This document shows, piece by piece, positions 54,472 through 63,987 of a DNA stretch of 64,000 bases. Each line of letters begins with the position of its first letter. The stretch's first letter is position 1. The position numbers and the translations under genes were made by a program. Source of the stretch: Lachnospiraceae bacterium (GTDB lineage Bacteria > Bacillota > Clostridia > Lachnospirales > Lachnospiraceae); NCBI GenBank assembly GCA_031272985.1, contig JAISSU010000029.1, positions 186,001 to 250,000 on the forward strand, written 5' to 3'. The notes beneath the pieces are model-generated. The model had not been told where the DNA came from. It ran no database searches and was given only the letters and a program-made list of their open reading frames with translations.

Positions 54472-55212
54472 TTGAGAGCCTTTTTCAGTAAAGACCCGGG
54501 CAATTTACAAATTGTCGAATTTAAACCCTTGCACTTAATAATGGTTGGTTTGCTGGCGATAGCGATATATTTGACATTTCGTTACGCTGATAGAATAAAA
54601 GCAAACGTTAAAACCGAAAAACATCTGCCCTTATTTTTGGGGATTGCAGCGTGGGTATTGGAAATCGTTTTCCACATCTGGAATTATGTTAATAAAACTC
54701 ATTTTGTTAAGAATTTAATTCCGCTTGAATTATGCAGTATCAGTCTGGTGCTGACTGTTTTTCTCTGCTTTTCAAACAATCAGAGCGTGTTTGAGATTTA
54801 TTATTTCTTTTCGATTGGGGCGCTGATGGCAATATTATTTCCGTCCTACGGCGGATTCGGACCTGACAGATTCAGATTTTATCATTACTTTTTCTGTCAT
54901 TCCTATATAGTATGGTTGAATTTTTATTATCTAAAGGTAAAAGGATTCAGATTGCGCAGAACAGCATTTTTGAGACTGGTTGCGGTAATGATACCACTTT
55001 CATTTCTGACCAGATTCATAGACTTGCGATTTGATGTAGATTATATGTTCTTGTTAGGTCCCTCAGCCACGAAATCACCGCTTGATTTCCTTGGGGATGG
55101 TAATGCGTACTTTTATAAGCTACTGCTTTTAGCATTGACAATATTCTTTGTGCTTTATTTGGCGGGGCCAAAGGAAAATAAAAACGCTGAAGCGGCGAGC
55201 TTGTCTGATTAG
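54472..55212 (+). CDS. YwaF/TIGR02206-like membrane protein
   Basis: 246 residues from TTG 54472 (AAAGGAG upstream). Six to seven membrane spans. The pattern LIPLELCSISLVLT, SYGGFGPDRFRFYHYFFCHS, and LLGPSATKSPLDFLG resembles the YwaF/TMEM164-like family of unknown function. It converges on plsC, and the two stop codons overlap inside one hairpin. Confidence 0.75.
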   Translation: MRAFFSKDPGNLQIVEFKPLHLIMVGLLAIAIYLTFRYADRIKANVKTEKHLPLFLGIAAWVLEIVFHIWNYVNKTHFVKNLIPLELCSISLVLTVFLCFSNNQSVFEIYYFFSIGALMAILFPSYGGFGPDRFRFYHYFFCHSYIVWLNFYYLKVKGFRLRRTAFLRLVAVMIPLSFLTRFIDLRFDVDYMFLLGPSATKSPLDFLGDGNAYFYKLLLLALTIFFVLYLAGPKENKNAEAASLSD

Positions 55213-55230
55213 ACAAGCTCCATGTTTTTT
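55197..55230. terminator. shared convergent terminator containing both stop codons
   Basis: GAGCTTGTCT-GATT-AGACAAGCTC, ten perfect pairs, followed on the plus strand by CATGTTTTTT. The loop and stem hold the TAG of the YwaF-like gene (55210-55212) and the TAA of plsC (55211-55209). Confidence 0.85.
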
Positions 55231-55946
55231 CTGACGGTTTCTTGAATAATTGCGGCGGTATAGCTGCCCAGTTTTTTACGGTCTTCTTTGGACAGTGTCT
55301 CGGGATAAATGGGCTTTCCGTATTCGACTATGACATGCGATTTGCGGATTTTCGGCATTTGTTTTTCGAATATAGAAATGGAATTTGTTATTGAAATAGG
55401 TACAATTGCGCAGCCGGTCTTTTCGGCAATTTTAAATGAACCCTCGTGGAAAGGCAATAATGTTCCTTCTTCACCCGCTAAATTTCTCGTACCTTCGGGG
55501 AAAATGCAAATCGATATGCCGCTTTTTATGTAATCAATGGCTGTTAATATGATTTGCAAGCCTTGGCGCATATCATCTCTATCTAAAAACAGGCAGTATA
55601 GCTGTTTCATCCAATCACGTAAAAGATAAAATTTCAGCATTTCCTTTTTTGCTATATATCCGGTGAGCCTTTGGCAGCGCACATAGGTAAGGAGAATATC
55701 GAGATAACTCCTGTGATTGACAATATAGAGAACGGGTTCGTCGGGCACATTTTCTTCTCCGATAATTGTAGCATTGACTCCGGTGAGCCAAAGAATCACT
55801 GAAAAGCCCCATTGCACCATCCGAAGACAGCTGTAGTCCTTTGCTTTTTTGTTGAATTTCCCTATTATCCATTCCACGCCGAGAACGGGAATCCCCAAAA
55901 CTAAATAAAATAAGAGAAAAATAACTATCAAAATAAAACGAAACAT
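55209..55946 (-). CDS. plsC: 1-acyl-sn-glycerol-3-phosphate acyltransferase
   Basis: 245 residues from ATG 55946 on the minus strand, preceded by AAGGAGA; an earlier ATG at 56000 has none. N-terminal hydrophobic anchor (FILIVIFLLFYLVLG), acyltransferase motifs NHRSYLD (HX4D), FLDRDD, FPEGTRN and VPISI. Makes phosphatidic acid from lysophosphatidic acid at the membrane. Confidence 0.9.
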   Translation of the reverse strand: MFRFILIVIFLLFYLVLGIPVLGVEWIIGKFNKKAKDYSCLRMVQWGFSVILWLTGVNATIIGEENVPDEPVLYIVNHRSYLDILLTYVRCQRLTGYIAKKEMLKFYLLRDWMKQLYCLFLDRDDMRQGLQIILTAIDYIKSGISICIFPEGTRNLAGEEGTLLPFHEGSFKIAEKTGCAIVPISITNSISIFEKQMPKIRKSHVIVEYGKPIYPETLSKEDRKKLGSYTAAIIQETVRKNMELV

Positions 55947-56019
55947 AAAAGGTCTCCTTAACAGATTATTAAGTGCTATATGATTATACAACAAATCCAA
56001 GATGCTCCGATAGCTTTAA

Positions 56020-56048
56020 TTGCATTTTAATTTTGAATCAGCTATACT
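56020..56048 (+). promoter_or_regulatory. ispE operon promoter
   Basis: TTGCAT (56020-56025), 17 bases, TATACT (56043-56048). It puts the transcript start near 56055 and so excludes a start codon at 56058. Confidence 0.65.
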
Positions 56049-56120
56049 GATAATAATTTGATGTGCAAAGAAGCATTGTTGGCATACCAAATAGCAAAGG
56101 GGATATTATTTAGGGAGAGA

Positions 56121-57020
56121 ATGTTGCAGACAGATAAATTAGAGCTTAAGGCCCCGGGTAAGATTAATTTGGGGCTTGATGTATTGGGGAAACGGGAAGA
56201 CGGTTATCACGAGATCAAAACCATAATGCAGACTGTGTGGCTCTGTGATGATATTATTCTTCGAAAAACCGCTCATCCCGGCATTGAACTTCAATCAAAT
56301 CTCGACTATCTTCCGGACAATGAGACGAATCTGGCCTACAAGGCGGCGGCTCTTCTCATGGAAGAATTCAAAATAAAAACCGGCGTTGACATAAAGCTCT
56401 ATAAGCACATTCCGGTGGCGGCCGGAATGGCAGGAGGGAGCGCTGATGCGGCGGCAGTTTTGTTTGGAATTAATAAGCTCTTTTCTTTGGGTTTGTCTTA
56501 CGGCGATTTAACAAAACGCGCTGAAGTGTTGGGAGCGGATGTTCCTTATTGCGTACTGCGAGGGACCTATCTTTGCACCGGAAAAGGCGAGGTTATGGAA
56601 AGACTTCCCTATATGCCTCATTGCAGCCTCGTGATTGTTAAGCCCGCATTCAGCGTTGCGACTAAGAAGGTTTTTGAACAATATGATTACGCAAAGGACA
56701 TTGTGCATCCCGATCTGAGCCGACTAATTGGCGGTCTTGAAAAAGGGGATTTAAAGGAGATTGCCGCAGGCATGGGTAATGTTTTAGAGCAGGTAACCGC
56801 AAAGCATCACCCGGTAATCACGCGTCTGAAAGAATCTTTAATCCGGCTCGGCGCGTTAAATGCTATTATGAGCGGCAGCGGACCTACGGTATTCGGGATT
56901 TTCGATGATGACGCAAAGGCGAGAAGGGCCGCTAAACGTCTCCATTTTGGCGGACTTAATTCTGACAGAAAGGTTTATTGCGTGGGAGTGCATCATGTAA
57001 GGAGGAATAATGGGGTTTAA
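56121..57020 (+). CDS. ispE: 4-diphosphocytidyl-2-C-methyl-D-erythritol kinase
   Basis: 299 residues from ATG 56121 (GGGAG just upstream). GHMP kinase of the MEP isoprenoid pathway. Motifs: LKAPGKINLGLDVLGKREDG, the phosphate loop PVAAGMAGGSADAAAV, and the C-terminal IMSGSGPTVFGIF. Longer forms from 56061 would add residues that lack family similarity and a ribosome binding site. It overlaps the GntR gene by 11 bases. Confidence 0.92.
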   Translation: MLQTDKLELKAPGKINLGLDVLGKREDGYHEIKTIMQTVWLCDDIILRKTAHPGIELQSNLDYLPDNETNLAYKAAALLMEEFKIKTGVDIKLYKHIPVAAGMAGGSADAAAVLFGINKLFSLGLSYGDLTKRAEVLGADVPYCVLRGTYLCTGKGEVMERLPYMPHCSLVIVKPAFSVATKKVFEQYDYAKDIVHPDLSRLIGGLEKGDLKEIAAGMGNVLEQVTAKHHPVITRLKESLIRLGALNAIMSGSGPTVFGIFDDDAKARRAAKRLHFGGLNSDRKVYCVGVHHVRRNNGV

Positions 57021-57690
57021 GCACGGATTGGACAGAAATAATTACCTCCCATTGAGGGACACGGTTTTTCATACGCTTCGCCGTTCCATTTTGCATGGGG
57101 AATTAAAACCCGGAGAGCGTCTGATGGAAATTCGTCTTGCCAATAAGCTGGGTGTCAGCCGCACGCCTATCCGCGAAGCGATTAAGAAGCTTGAGACCGA
57201 AGGGCTGGTGATTATGACTCCGAGAAAGGGAGCCGAAGTCGCCGAAATGACGGTAAAAGACATTTGCGATGTACTCCTGGTGCGTAAGACTCTGGAAGAA
57301 TTAGCCGTCAGACTCTGCTGTGATAAAATAACGCATGGCGAGGTCGTTATGCTCAAAGAAGAAGAAAAGAAATTTCATGATATATTAAAAACAAAGGACT
57401 ACTCTCAAATCGCCGATGCGGATGTCGCGTTACACGACAGGATCTACCAAATCGCCGATAATCAAAAGCTCTTGCAGGTCTTAAATAATTTGCGAGAGCA
57501 AATGTACAGATTTAGAATTGAATATTTAAAAAAAGAAGAAGCTTGGCCGATTCTGTTAAGTGAACACGAGAAATTAATCGAGTGCCTGGAAAAAGGAAAT
57601 AAGGAAGAAGCCTCAGAGGTCATCAGAAGGCATATTGACAATCAGGAAGCGACAGTCATAAATGTAATTAAAGGGAAAAAGAATGTATAG
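57010..57690 (+). CDS. GntR-family regulator, FadR/FCD type
   Basis: 226 residues; AAGGAGG precedes the ATG, which lies inside ispE. Winged-helix N-terminus (GELKPGERLMEIRLANKLGV, SRTPIREAIKKLETEGL), then the all-helical FCD ligand domain with its metal-type residues (DVALHDRIYQIADN, HIDNQEA). Effector unknown; in an operon with a thioesterase, a fatty-acid or central-metabolite ligand is a guess only. Confidence 0.9.
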   Translation: MGFKHGLDRNNYLPLRDTVFHTLRRSILHGELKPGERLMEIRLANKLGVSRTPIREAIKKLETEGLVIMTPRKGAEVAEMTVKDICDVLLVRKTLEELAVRLCCDKITHGEVVMLKEEEKKFHDILKTKDYSQIADADVALHDRIYQIADNQKLLQVLNNLREQMYRFRIEYLKKEEAWPILLSEHEKLIECLEKGNKEEASEVIRRHIDNQEATVINVIKGKKNV

Positions 57691-58393
57691 TTTTGAAAGT
57701 GCGATTCGATACAGCGAAATTGACGAAGCGGGAGAACTTACACTGACAGGATTAGTCAATTATTTTCAGGATTGCAGCACATTTCAATCAGAGGCGATCG
57801 GACTGGGACTAAAATGGCTTGAAAAAGAAGAAAGAGCATGGCTTTTACTTGCTTGGCAGATAGAAGTATTGCGTTATCCGAAGTTCACGGAAAATATCCG
57901 CACCTGCACTTGGGCGAGCGATTTTAAGAAGGTTTATGGCAGCAGGAATTTTGTGATGGAAACAAGGGATAAAGAAACGCTTGCCTTTGCGAATTCCATC
58001 TGGGTATATTTGGATACTAAAGAAGGCAGACCGGCGAGGGCGCCTCTTGAAGTAATTGAAAGATATAGTAGCGAACCGCCTTATCCTATGGAGTATATGC
58101 CCAGGAAAATAGAAATTCCCGTGACTGATAATTCGGAAAAATTGGACGATATTCCTATTCAGAAACATCACCTTGATACTAACGGGCATGTTAATAACAG
58201 TCAATACGTCCAGATGGCTCTGGATTGTGCTGATGCCCATAAAAAACCAAAAAAACTACGGATGGAATATAAAAAATCGGCGATTTTCGGCGATGTACTT
58301 ATGCCGAGACGTTTCAGACTTAATGAAAAGCTTTGGATAAGTCTATCGGGGGCTGATAATACGAATTATGCGATTGCGGAACTGGTGTTTTAA
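57683..58393 (+). CDS. acyl-ACP thioesterase
   Basis: 236 residues, overlapping the GntR gene by 8 bases. Double hot-dog fold: N-terminal MYSFESAIRYSEIDEAGELT, LVNYFQDCSTFQSEAIGLG, and the catalytic-region motif HHLDTNGHVNNSQYVQMALD with the conserved Asn and His. Releases fatty acids from acyl-ACP. Matches the bacterial FatA-like thioesterase family. Confidence 0.9.
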   Translation: MYSFESAIRYSEIDEAGELTLTGLVNYFQDCSTFQSEAIGLGLKWLEKEERAWLLLAWQIEVLRYPKFTENIRTCTWASDFKKVYGSRNFVMETRDKETLAFANSIWVYLDTKEGRPARAPLEVIERYSSEPPYPMEYMPRKIEIPVTDNSEKLDDIPIQKHHLDTNGHVNNSQYVQMALDCADAHKKPKKLRMEYKKSAIFGDVLMPRRFRLNEKLWISLSGADNTNYAIAELVF

Positions 58394-58456
58394 TGATTGA
58401 CGATAGAAGCTCTAATGCCAACAGCAGGAAGATTTTAGCACACATAAGGAGGCAAT

Positions 58457-59362
58457 ATTACGGATAAAACAAAAATTAAGAACCACACACAAAGTGATAC
58501 CAAGCAGCCTTTCGCTGAAAGCCTCGGAAAGGTGATTGCGCTTTCCGTGGTTAAGAGTGTTGATTTCGGGGTGTACCTCGGAACTGATAAAGAAAAGGTG
58601 CTGCTGCCCGCAAAACAGGTTCCCGAGGGCACTAAAGTAGGTGATGTTCTGCAGGTTTTCATTTATAAGGATTCGGATGACAGGACGATCGCCACGAGAA
58701 AAGAAGTAAAGCTGACCTTGGGCGAGATCGCCCTATTAAGGGTAAGACAGGTGACATCAGTCGGGGCATTTTTAGACTGGGGACTGGAAAAGGATTTGCT
58801 TTTGCCATTTCGCGAGCAGCCTGAAAAAGTAAAAGAAGGCGACGAGGTATTGGTCGCCCTGTATATTGATAAGAGCGGACGATTAGCCGCTACAATGAGA
58901 CTATACCCTTATCTGGAGGTCAATTCACCTTATAAAACGGGAGATCTCGTAAAGGCGAGAGTGTACGAAACCAGTGATAATTTCGGAGTTTTCGCGGCGG
59001 TGGAAGACCGCTATACCGGTTTGATTCCCAAAAAAGAAGTATTCACAAAATTTCCTCCCGGTAAAGTGCTCGAAGCCAGAGTGACTAAGGTTCATGAAGA
59101 CGGGAAGCTGAACTTAAGTGTCCGCAAAGAAAGCTATCTTCAGATGGATGATGATGCCGAAAAGCTCTATAAAATGCTTGAAGATGCGGGAGGTGCTTTA
59201 CCTTTTTCCGACAGATCGGATCCCGAGGATATCAGGCTTACATTTTCAATGAGTAAAAATGCTTTTAAAAGAGCTATCGGAAGGCTTCTTAAAGAGCGAA
59301 AAATCACATTAACCGAAAAAGGTATTGAAATTCAGGTAAAATCCGATATAATTAATCCGTAA
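58457..59362 (+). CDS. cvfB: CvfB-like S1-domain RNA-binding protein, non-standard start
   Basis: About 300 residues. Tandem S1-type domains (VIALSVVKSVDFGVYL, LRVRQVTSVGAFLDWGLEKD, VKARVYETSDNFGVFAAVED) and a C-terminal winged helix (FSMSKNAFKRAIGRLLKERK). The strong ribosome binding site AAGGAGG (58446-58452) is followed by ATT (58457) and ACG (58460) but no ATG, GTG or TTG until 58532, which would cut into the first S1 strand. The frame is open from 58448. I place the start at ATT/ACG; a point mutation of an ATG to ACG is an alternative. Confidence 0.75.
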   Translation: MTDKTKIKNHTQSDTKQPFAESLGKVIALSVVKSVDFGVYLGTDKEKVLLPAKQVPEGTKVGDVLQVFIYKDSDDRTIATRKEVKLTLGEIALLRVRQVTSVGAFLDWGLEKDLLLPFREQPEKVKEGDEVLVALYIDKSGRLAATMRLYPYLEVNSPYKTGDLVKARVYETSDNFGVFAAVEDRYTGLIPKKEVFTKFPPGKVLEARVTKVHEDGKLNLSVRKESYLQMDDDAEKLYKMLEDAGGALPFSDRSDPEDIRLTFSMSKNAFKRAIGRLLKERKITLTEKGIEIQVKSDIINP

Positions 59363-59406
59363 CTCAAGAGGGATGTTGATTTGTATTCAAATTTTTGGAG
59401 GGTCTT

Positions 59407-59640
59407 ATGAAAGTACAAAACATTACCGATATTGATAAGTTCTTTGAGGTTGTTGACCAGTGCAAAGGAAAAGTAGAGTTGGTGACGGGTGAGGGCGACC
59501 GCCTTAACCTTAAATCAAAGCTTTCACAATATGTGTCAATGGCAAACATCTTTTCAAACGGCGAGATTCCGGAGCTCGAAATCCTCGCTTATGAAAAAGA
59601 AGATATAGACCGATTGGTCTCATTTATGATCAACGGTTAG
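59407..59640 (+). CDS. small conserved-looking protein, unknown
   Basis: 77 residues from ATG 59407, with GGAGG upstream. Acidic, mostly alpha/beta composition: KVQNITDIDKFFEVVDQCKG, VELVTGEGDRLNLKSKL, DIDRLVSFMING. No catalytic motif seen. It lies between cvfB and glyQS with short gaps and could be co-transcribed. A ribosome-associated or regulatory role is possible but unsupported. Confidence 0.7.
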   Translation: MKVQNITDIDKFFEVVDQCKGKVELVTGEGDRLNLKSKLSQYVSMANIFSNGEIPELEILAYEKEDIDRLVSFMING

Positions 59641-59658
59641 AAAAGGCGGAAAATAAAG

Positions 59659-61056
59659 ATGACTGAAAAATCTATGGAAAAAATTGTTGCCTTGGCAAAG
59701 TCAAGGGGTTTTGTGTACCCGGGTTCTGAAATCTACGGAGGTTTGGCGAATACTTGGGATTACGGAAATCTTGGCGTCGAGCTTAAGAACAATGTAAAAA
59801 AAGCGTGGTGGCAGAAATTCGTTCAGGAGAGCCCCTATAATGTGGGAGTGGACTGTGCTATTTTAATGAACCCGCAGACATGGATTGCGAGCGGTCATCT
59901 GGGCGGCTTTTCTGATCCGCTTATGGATTGCAGGGAATGTAAAGAACGCTTCCGCGCCGATAAAATGATCGAGGATTTCGCTAAGGAAAAGGGGATAGCC
60001 CTCGAGGGCACTGTGGATGCGTGGTCAAAGGAGCAGATGGAGGCATTCATCGAAGAAAACGCCGTACCATGCCCTACCTGCGGGAAACATAATTTCACTG
60101 AGATTCGACAGTTTAACCTTATGTTTAAAACATTTCAGGGTGTCACCGAAGATGCGAAAAATGTCGTTTATCTTCGTCCTGAGACCGCTCAGGGTATCTT
60201 CGTTAATTTTAGAAATGTCCAGCGCACCTCAAGGAAAAAGATTCCTTTTGGCATCTGTCAAATAGGAAAGTCGTTCCGCAATGAAATCACACCCGGAAAT
60301 TTTATATTCCGTACCCGTGAATTCGAACAGATGGAGCTTGAGTTTTTCTGTGAGCCGGGGACTGATTTGGAATGGCATGCATATTGGAAGAAGTATTGTC
60401 TTGATTGGCTTAAAGCCCTTGGAATAAAGGATGAGGAGTTGCGTCCGCGTGATCATGACCCCGCGGAGCTCGCGTTTTACAGCCGTGCCACGACAGATGT
60501 GGAATTTTTATTCCCGTTTGGTTGGGGAGAGCTCTGGGGCATAGCCGACCGTACGGATTATGATTTGAATCAGCATATTGATGTGTCTAAACAGGATTTG
60601 ACTTATTTTGATGATGAGAAAAAGGAAAAATATGTCCCCTACGTAATCGAGCCGTCGTTGGGTGTTGACAGAATGCTCTTAGCCTTCCTTTGCAGCGCTT
60701 ACGACGAGGAGGATCTCGGAGAGGGCGATATGAGGACCGTTCTTCATTTCCATCCCGCGATTGCACCTGTTAAAATAGCCGTACTGCCACTGTCAAAGAA
60801 GCTCGGCGAAGGCGCAGAAAAAATATATGCGACACTTTCCAGAGACTATATTTGCGATTACGATGACAGAGGAAATATCGGAAAACGTTACCGCCGTCAG
60901 GACGAAATCGGAACGCCGTTTTGCGTGACCTATGATTTCGACTCAGAGACAGACGGAGCCGTCACAATTCGTTTCCGCGATTCCATGGAGCAGGAAAGAG
61001 TAAAAATAGAAGACCTAAAAGCCTGGTTTGAGGGAAAATTCTATATAGAAATGTAG
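59659..61056 (+). CDS. glyQS: glycyl-tRNA synthetase (single-chain, alpha2 type)
   Basis: 465 residues. Class II aminoacyl-tRNA synthetase: [20 protein letters not shown] start, zinc-type Cys pairs (CRECKERFR and CPTCGKH), motif 2 region [19 protein letters not shown], motif 3 [14 protein letters not shown], and C-terminal anticodon domain [11 protein letters not shown]. Charges tRNA-Gly. The one-chain form is the type found in many Firmicutes. Confidence 0.95.
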   Translation: MTEKSMEKIVALAKSRGFVYPGSEIYGGLANTWDYGNLGVELKNNVKKAWWQKFVQESPYNVGVDCAILMNPQTWIASGHLGGFSDPLMDCRECKERFRADKMIEDFAKEKGIALEGTVDAWSKEQMEAFIEENAVPCPTCGKHNFTEIRQFNLMFKTFQGVTEDAKNVVYLRPETAQGIFVNFRNVQRTSRKKIPFGICQIGKSFRNEITPGNFIFRTREFEQMELEFFCEPGTDLEWHAYWKKYCLDWLKALGIKDEELRPRDHDPAELAFYSRATTDVEFLFPFGWGELWGIADRTDYDLNQHIDVSKQDLTYFDDEKKEKYVPYVIEPSLGVDRMLLAFLCSAYDEEDLGEGDMRTVLHFHPAIAPVKIAVLPLSKKLGEGAEKIYATLSRDYICDYDDRGNIGKRYRRQDEIGTPFCVTYDFDSETDGAVTIRFRDSMEQERVKIEDLKAWFEGKFYIEM

Positions 61057-61151
61057 TAGGGGAGGGGCTTTCCGGCCCGACATCGACACATGAAATAAGT
61101 ATCGGCAAGTAGGGGCAGGGTTTTCCCGCCCGTCACCGATACATGGAATAA
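61056..61151 (+). repeat. imperfect tandem repeat with GC-rich hairpins
   Basis: Two 43-base units, 61056-61098 and 61109-61151, agree at 35 positions. Each starts GTAGGGG and ends AATAA and carries a GGG...CCC hairpin. Non-coding. Confidence 0.75.
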
Positions 61152-61160
61152 TAACAATAA

Positions 61161-61191
61161 AGGCGGCATGTCTCGCACATCCGTCTTTTTT
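61161..61191 (+). terminator. terminator after glyQS
   Basis: AGGCGG-c-ATGT-CTCGC-ACAT-CCGTCT followed by TTTTTT. Ten pairs, one bulged C. Confidence 0.85.
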
Positions 61192-61234
61192 GCAATAGTT
61201 GGGACGAACGATATTCGCCCGCAAAGGATAAATT

Positions 61235-61945
61235 ATGGAAATAAGATTAAACAAATTTTTAAACGAGGCGGGGTTCTGTTCAAGGCGTGCCGCCGATAAA
61301 TTAATAGAGGAAGGTAAGGTCACCATTGACGGACAAAAAGCTACTCTCGGCATGAAAGTTTCCGATGGACAGGTGGTTCGGGTCGGGAAAAAGGTTATTT
61401 CCGGAAAAGAAAAACGCGTGGTGCTTGCTTTTTATAAGCCGATGGGGATAGTATGTACAGAGGACAGACGTTTTGCCGGGAATCTCGTGGATTTTATTAA
61501 TTATCCCATGCGTGTGACTTACGCCGGGAGGCTTGACAAAGATTCCGAAGGACTCATGCTCTTAAGTAATGACGGGGAATTAGTGGGAGAAATCACAAAG
61601 GCCTCGAATTTTCACGAAAAAGAGTACAAAGTAAGGGTGAACAAACCTTTGACTGAAAGCTTTATAAAGGCAATGTCTTCGGGCGTAACGATAAACGACG
61701 AAGAAAAAGATATACACACTGTGACGAGAAAATGCGAAGTAAAAAAGACGGGGACATATACATTTTCAATTGTATTGACACAAGGAATCAATCGTCAGAT
61801 ACGCCGTATGTGCGAAGCTTTGGGTTATCGCGTCAGGGGGCTCATACGGACAAGGATTATGCATATCACATTGGGTGATTTAAAGCCTGGCGGATATCGC
61901 GAATTAAGTGACATGGAAATTGCCGGGTTTTCCCCTGATCTTTAA
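61235..61945 (+). CDS. RluF/RluB-type pseudouridine synthase
   Basis: 236 residues. N-terminal S4 domain (IRLNKFLNEAGFCSRRAADK), then the RsuA/RluB catalytic core with AGRLDKDSEGLMLLSNDG (catalytic Asp) and LTQGINRQIRRMCEALGY. The short RQIRRMCE form and sequence style are closest to RluF (23S rRNA). Exact target base not proven. Confidence 0.9.
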   Translation: MEIRLNKFLNEAGFCSRRAADKLIEEGKVTIDGQKATLGMKVSDGQVVRVGKKVISGKEKRVVLAFYKPMGIVCTEDRRFAGNLVDFINYPMRVTYAGRLDKDSEGLMLLSNDGELVGEITKASNFHEKEYKVRVNKPLTESFIKAMSSGVTINDEEKDIHTVTRKCEVKKTGTYTFSIVLTQGINRQIRRMCEALGYRVRGLIRTRIMHITLGDLKPGGYRELSDMEIAGFSPDL

Positions 61946-62025
61946 GAGCGCAGATGGGATTTGCTCCTCTGAAAGAAAGGGGTACTGTGGGTATCTTCTG
62001 ACTATCATATAAAGAGGTTAGTGTA

Positions 62026-63987
62026 ATGGATGAAAAAAAACGCATGCTGGAATTGGTTACGCTTCTGAACAAAGCGCGCAAAGCCTATTATCAGGACGCC
62101 GATGAAATCATGAGTAATTATGATTATGATGCTTTATCCGACGAGCTTTTAGCTTTGGAGAAGAAAACCGGCATCATGCTATCTGACAGTCCTTCGAATC
62201 AGGTGGGCTACGAGGCGGTAAGCGAGCTTTTAAAGGAACGGCATAAAGCGCCGATGTTATCGCTAAATAAAACTAAGAGTGTGGAAGAGTTAAGTAGCTT
62301 CCTTGGAGACAAAGAGGGACTTCTGTCATGGAAGATGGACGGAATTACTATTGTTCTGACATATAATAACGGCGAATTAGAAAAGGCAGTCACCCGCGGA
62401 AACGGAGAAGTCGGCGAGGTCGTGACTAATAATGCAAAGGTCTTTTGCAATGTTCCGCTTAAAATCCCATTTGTGGGAGAATTGACTTTGCGTGGCGAGG
62501 CGGTTATCAGTTACAGCGATTTTAAAGAGATTAACGCGTCATTACCCGAAGGGCAGGAAAAATATAAAAATCCGAGAAACTTAACCAGTGGCTCGGTGAG
62601 ACAGCTTAATAATAAAATCACAGGCGAGCGGCGGGTGCATTTCTTTGCTTTTGCTCTCGTTGACGCAGGGGGAATTGATTTTGAAAATGAAAGAGAGAAA
62701 CAATTATTGTGGCTAAAATCTCAAGGATTTGATATAGTAGAGTATGAGAGAGTGAATTCGGACACTTTGGAAAGAAGCGTCAATACTTTTGAGGACAAAA
62801 TCGCCGGTAATGATTATCCCTCCGACGGTTTGGTTCTGATTTTTAATGATATAGCTTATGGGAATTCACTCGGAAGGACCGCGAAATTCCCAAGAGACGG
62901 CATTGCTTTTAAGTGGGCTGATGAGACGGGTAGCACAAAATTACTGAAAGTGGAATGGAGTCCGTCAAGGACGGGGCTCATTAATCCCATAGCCGTGTTT
63001 GAACCCGTGGAATTAGAGGGAACGACGGTTACTCGTGCGAGCGTGCACAATGTCAGTATTGTGAAGGATTTGGCGCTTGGAATAGGGGATGAAATAGAGG
63101 TCTATAAGGCTAATATGATTATTCCCCAGATTGCAAGGAACCTCACGAGGAGCGGAAATCTCGAAATACCGAAAAGTTGTCCTGTTTGCGGTGGAGAGAC
63201 TATTGTTCGTAGGGAAATTGACACGGAAGCACTTTATTGCACGAACCCGGATTGCCAGGCAAAGCACTTAAAGGCTTTTTCACTCTTTGTAAGCCGGGAT
63301 GCCCTGAATGTAGACGGGCTTTCGGACGCGACGCTTGAAAAATTCATCGGCAATGGCTGGATACACGAATTCTCCGATATTTTCCGACTTGGCCGCTACG
63401 CAGATGACATTAAGTCTATTGAGGGCTTTGGAGAAAAATCATGTAATAATTTGTTGAATAATATTGAGAAAGCCAGAAATACGACCCTTGCAAAGGCACT
63501 ATACTCAATAGGTGTACCCGGAATCGGACTGTCAAACGCGAAAACGATTTGCAAAGAGCTCGGAAATGACCCAAATGAACTAATCGGCGCATCGGAAGAT
63601 AGACTTTCAATGATAGGCGGAATAGGAAGGGTATTAGCCAAAGCCTTTACGGACTACTTCGCGGATGAAAAGAAGAAAGCAGCATTTATAAGGCTATTGG
63701 ATGAGCTGAATATCGCTTCAGAAACAGGCGATGAAAGTGATGAATTAAGCGGATTGACCTTTGTAATTACTGGAAGCCTTAAGCATTTTGAAAACAGAAG
63801 TGTTCTAAAGGAATTCATCGAAAGCAAGGGGGCCAAAACGGCGGATTCGGTGTCAAAGAATACGAATTACCTTATTAATAATGATGTTACATCCACTTCC
63901 GGAAAGAATAAAAAGGCAAAAGAGCTGGGAGTAAAGATTATTTCAGAAGATGAATTTATAAAAATGACTGATGTTAAGCAGATATAA
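62026..63987 (+). CDS. ligA: NAD-dependent DNA ligase
   Basis: 653 residues, the usual length. Adenylation motif SWKMDGITIV with the nucleophile Lys, OB-fold WSPSRTGLINPIAVFEPVEL, four-Cys zinc finger (CPVCGGE and CTNPDC), helix-hairpin-helix repeats (GVPGIGLSNAKTICKEL), and a C-terminal BRCT domain (LSGLTFVITGSLKHF). Seals nicks in replication and repair. Complete at the right edge of the window. Confidence 0.97.
   Translation: MDEKKRMLELVTLLNKARKAYYQDADEIMSNYDYDALSDELLALEKKTGIMLSDSPSNQVGYEAVSELLKERHKAPMLSLNKTKSVEELSSFLGDKEGLLSWKMDGITIVLTYNNGELEKAVTRGNGEVGEVVTNNAKVFCNVPLKIPFVGELTLRGEAVISYSDFKEINASLPEGQEKYKNPRNLTSGSVRQLNNKITGERRVHFFAFALVDAGGIDFENEREKQLLWLKSQGFDIVEYERVNSDTLERSVNTFEDKIAGNDYPSDGLVLIFNDIAYGNSLGRTAKFPRDGIAFKWADETGSTKLLKVEWSPSRTGLINPIAVFEPVELEGTTVTRASVHNVSIVKDLALGIGDEIEVYKANMIIPQIARNLTRSGNLEIPKSCPVCGGETIVRREIDTEALYCTNPDCQAKHLKAFSLFVSRDALNVDGLSDATLEKFIGNGWIHEFSDIFRLGRYADDIKSIEGFGEKSCNNLLNNIEKARNTTLAKALYSIGVPGIGLSNAKTICKELGNDPNELIGASEDRLSMIGGIGRVLAKAFTDYFADEKKKAAFIRLLDELNIASETGDESDELSGLTFVITGSLKHFENRSVLKEFIESKGAKTADSVSKNTNYLINNDVTSTSGKNKKAKELGVKIISEDEFIKMTDVKQI

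Noticed and set aside
61056-61151. CRISPR-like repeat after glyQS
   Set aside because: Only two imperfect units, with no regular spacer and no cas genes.
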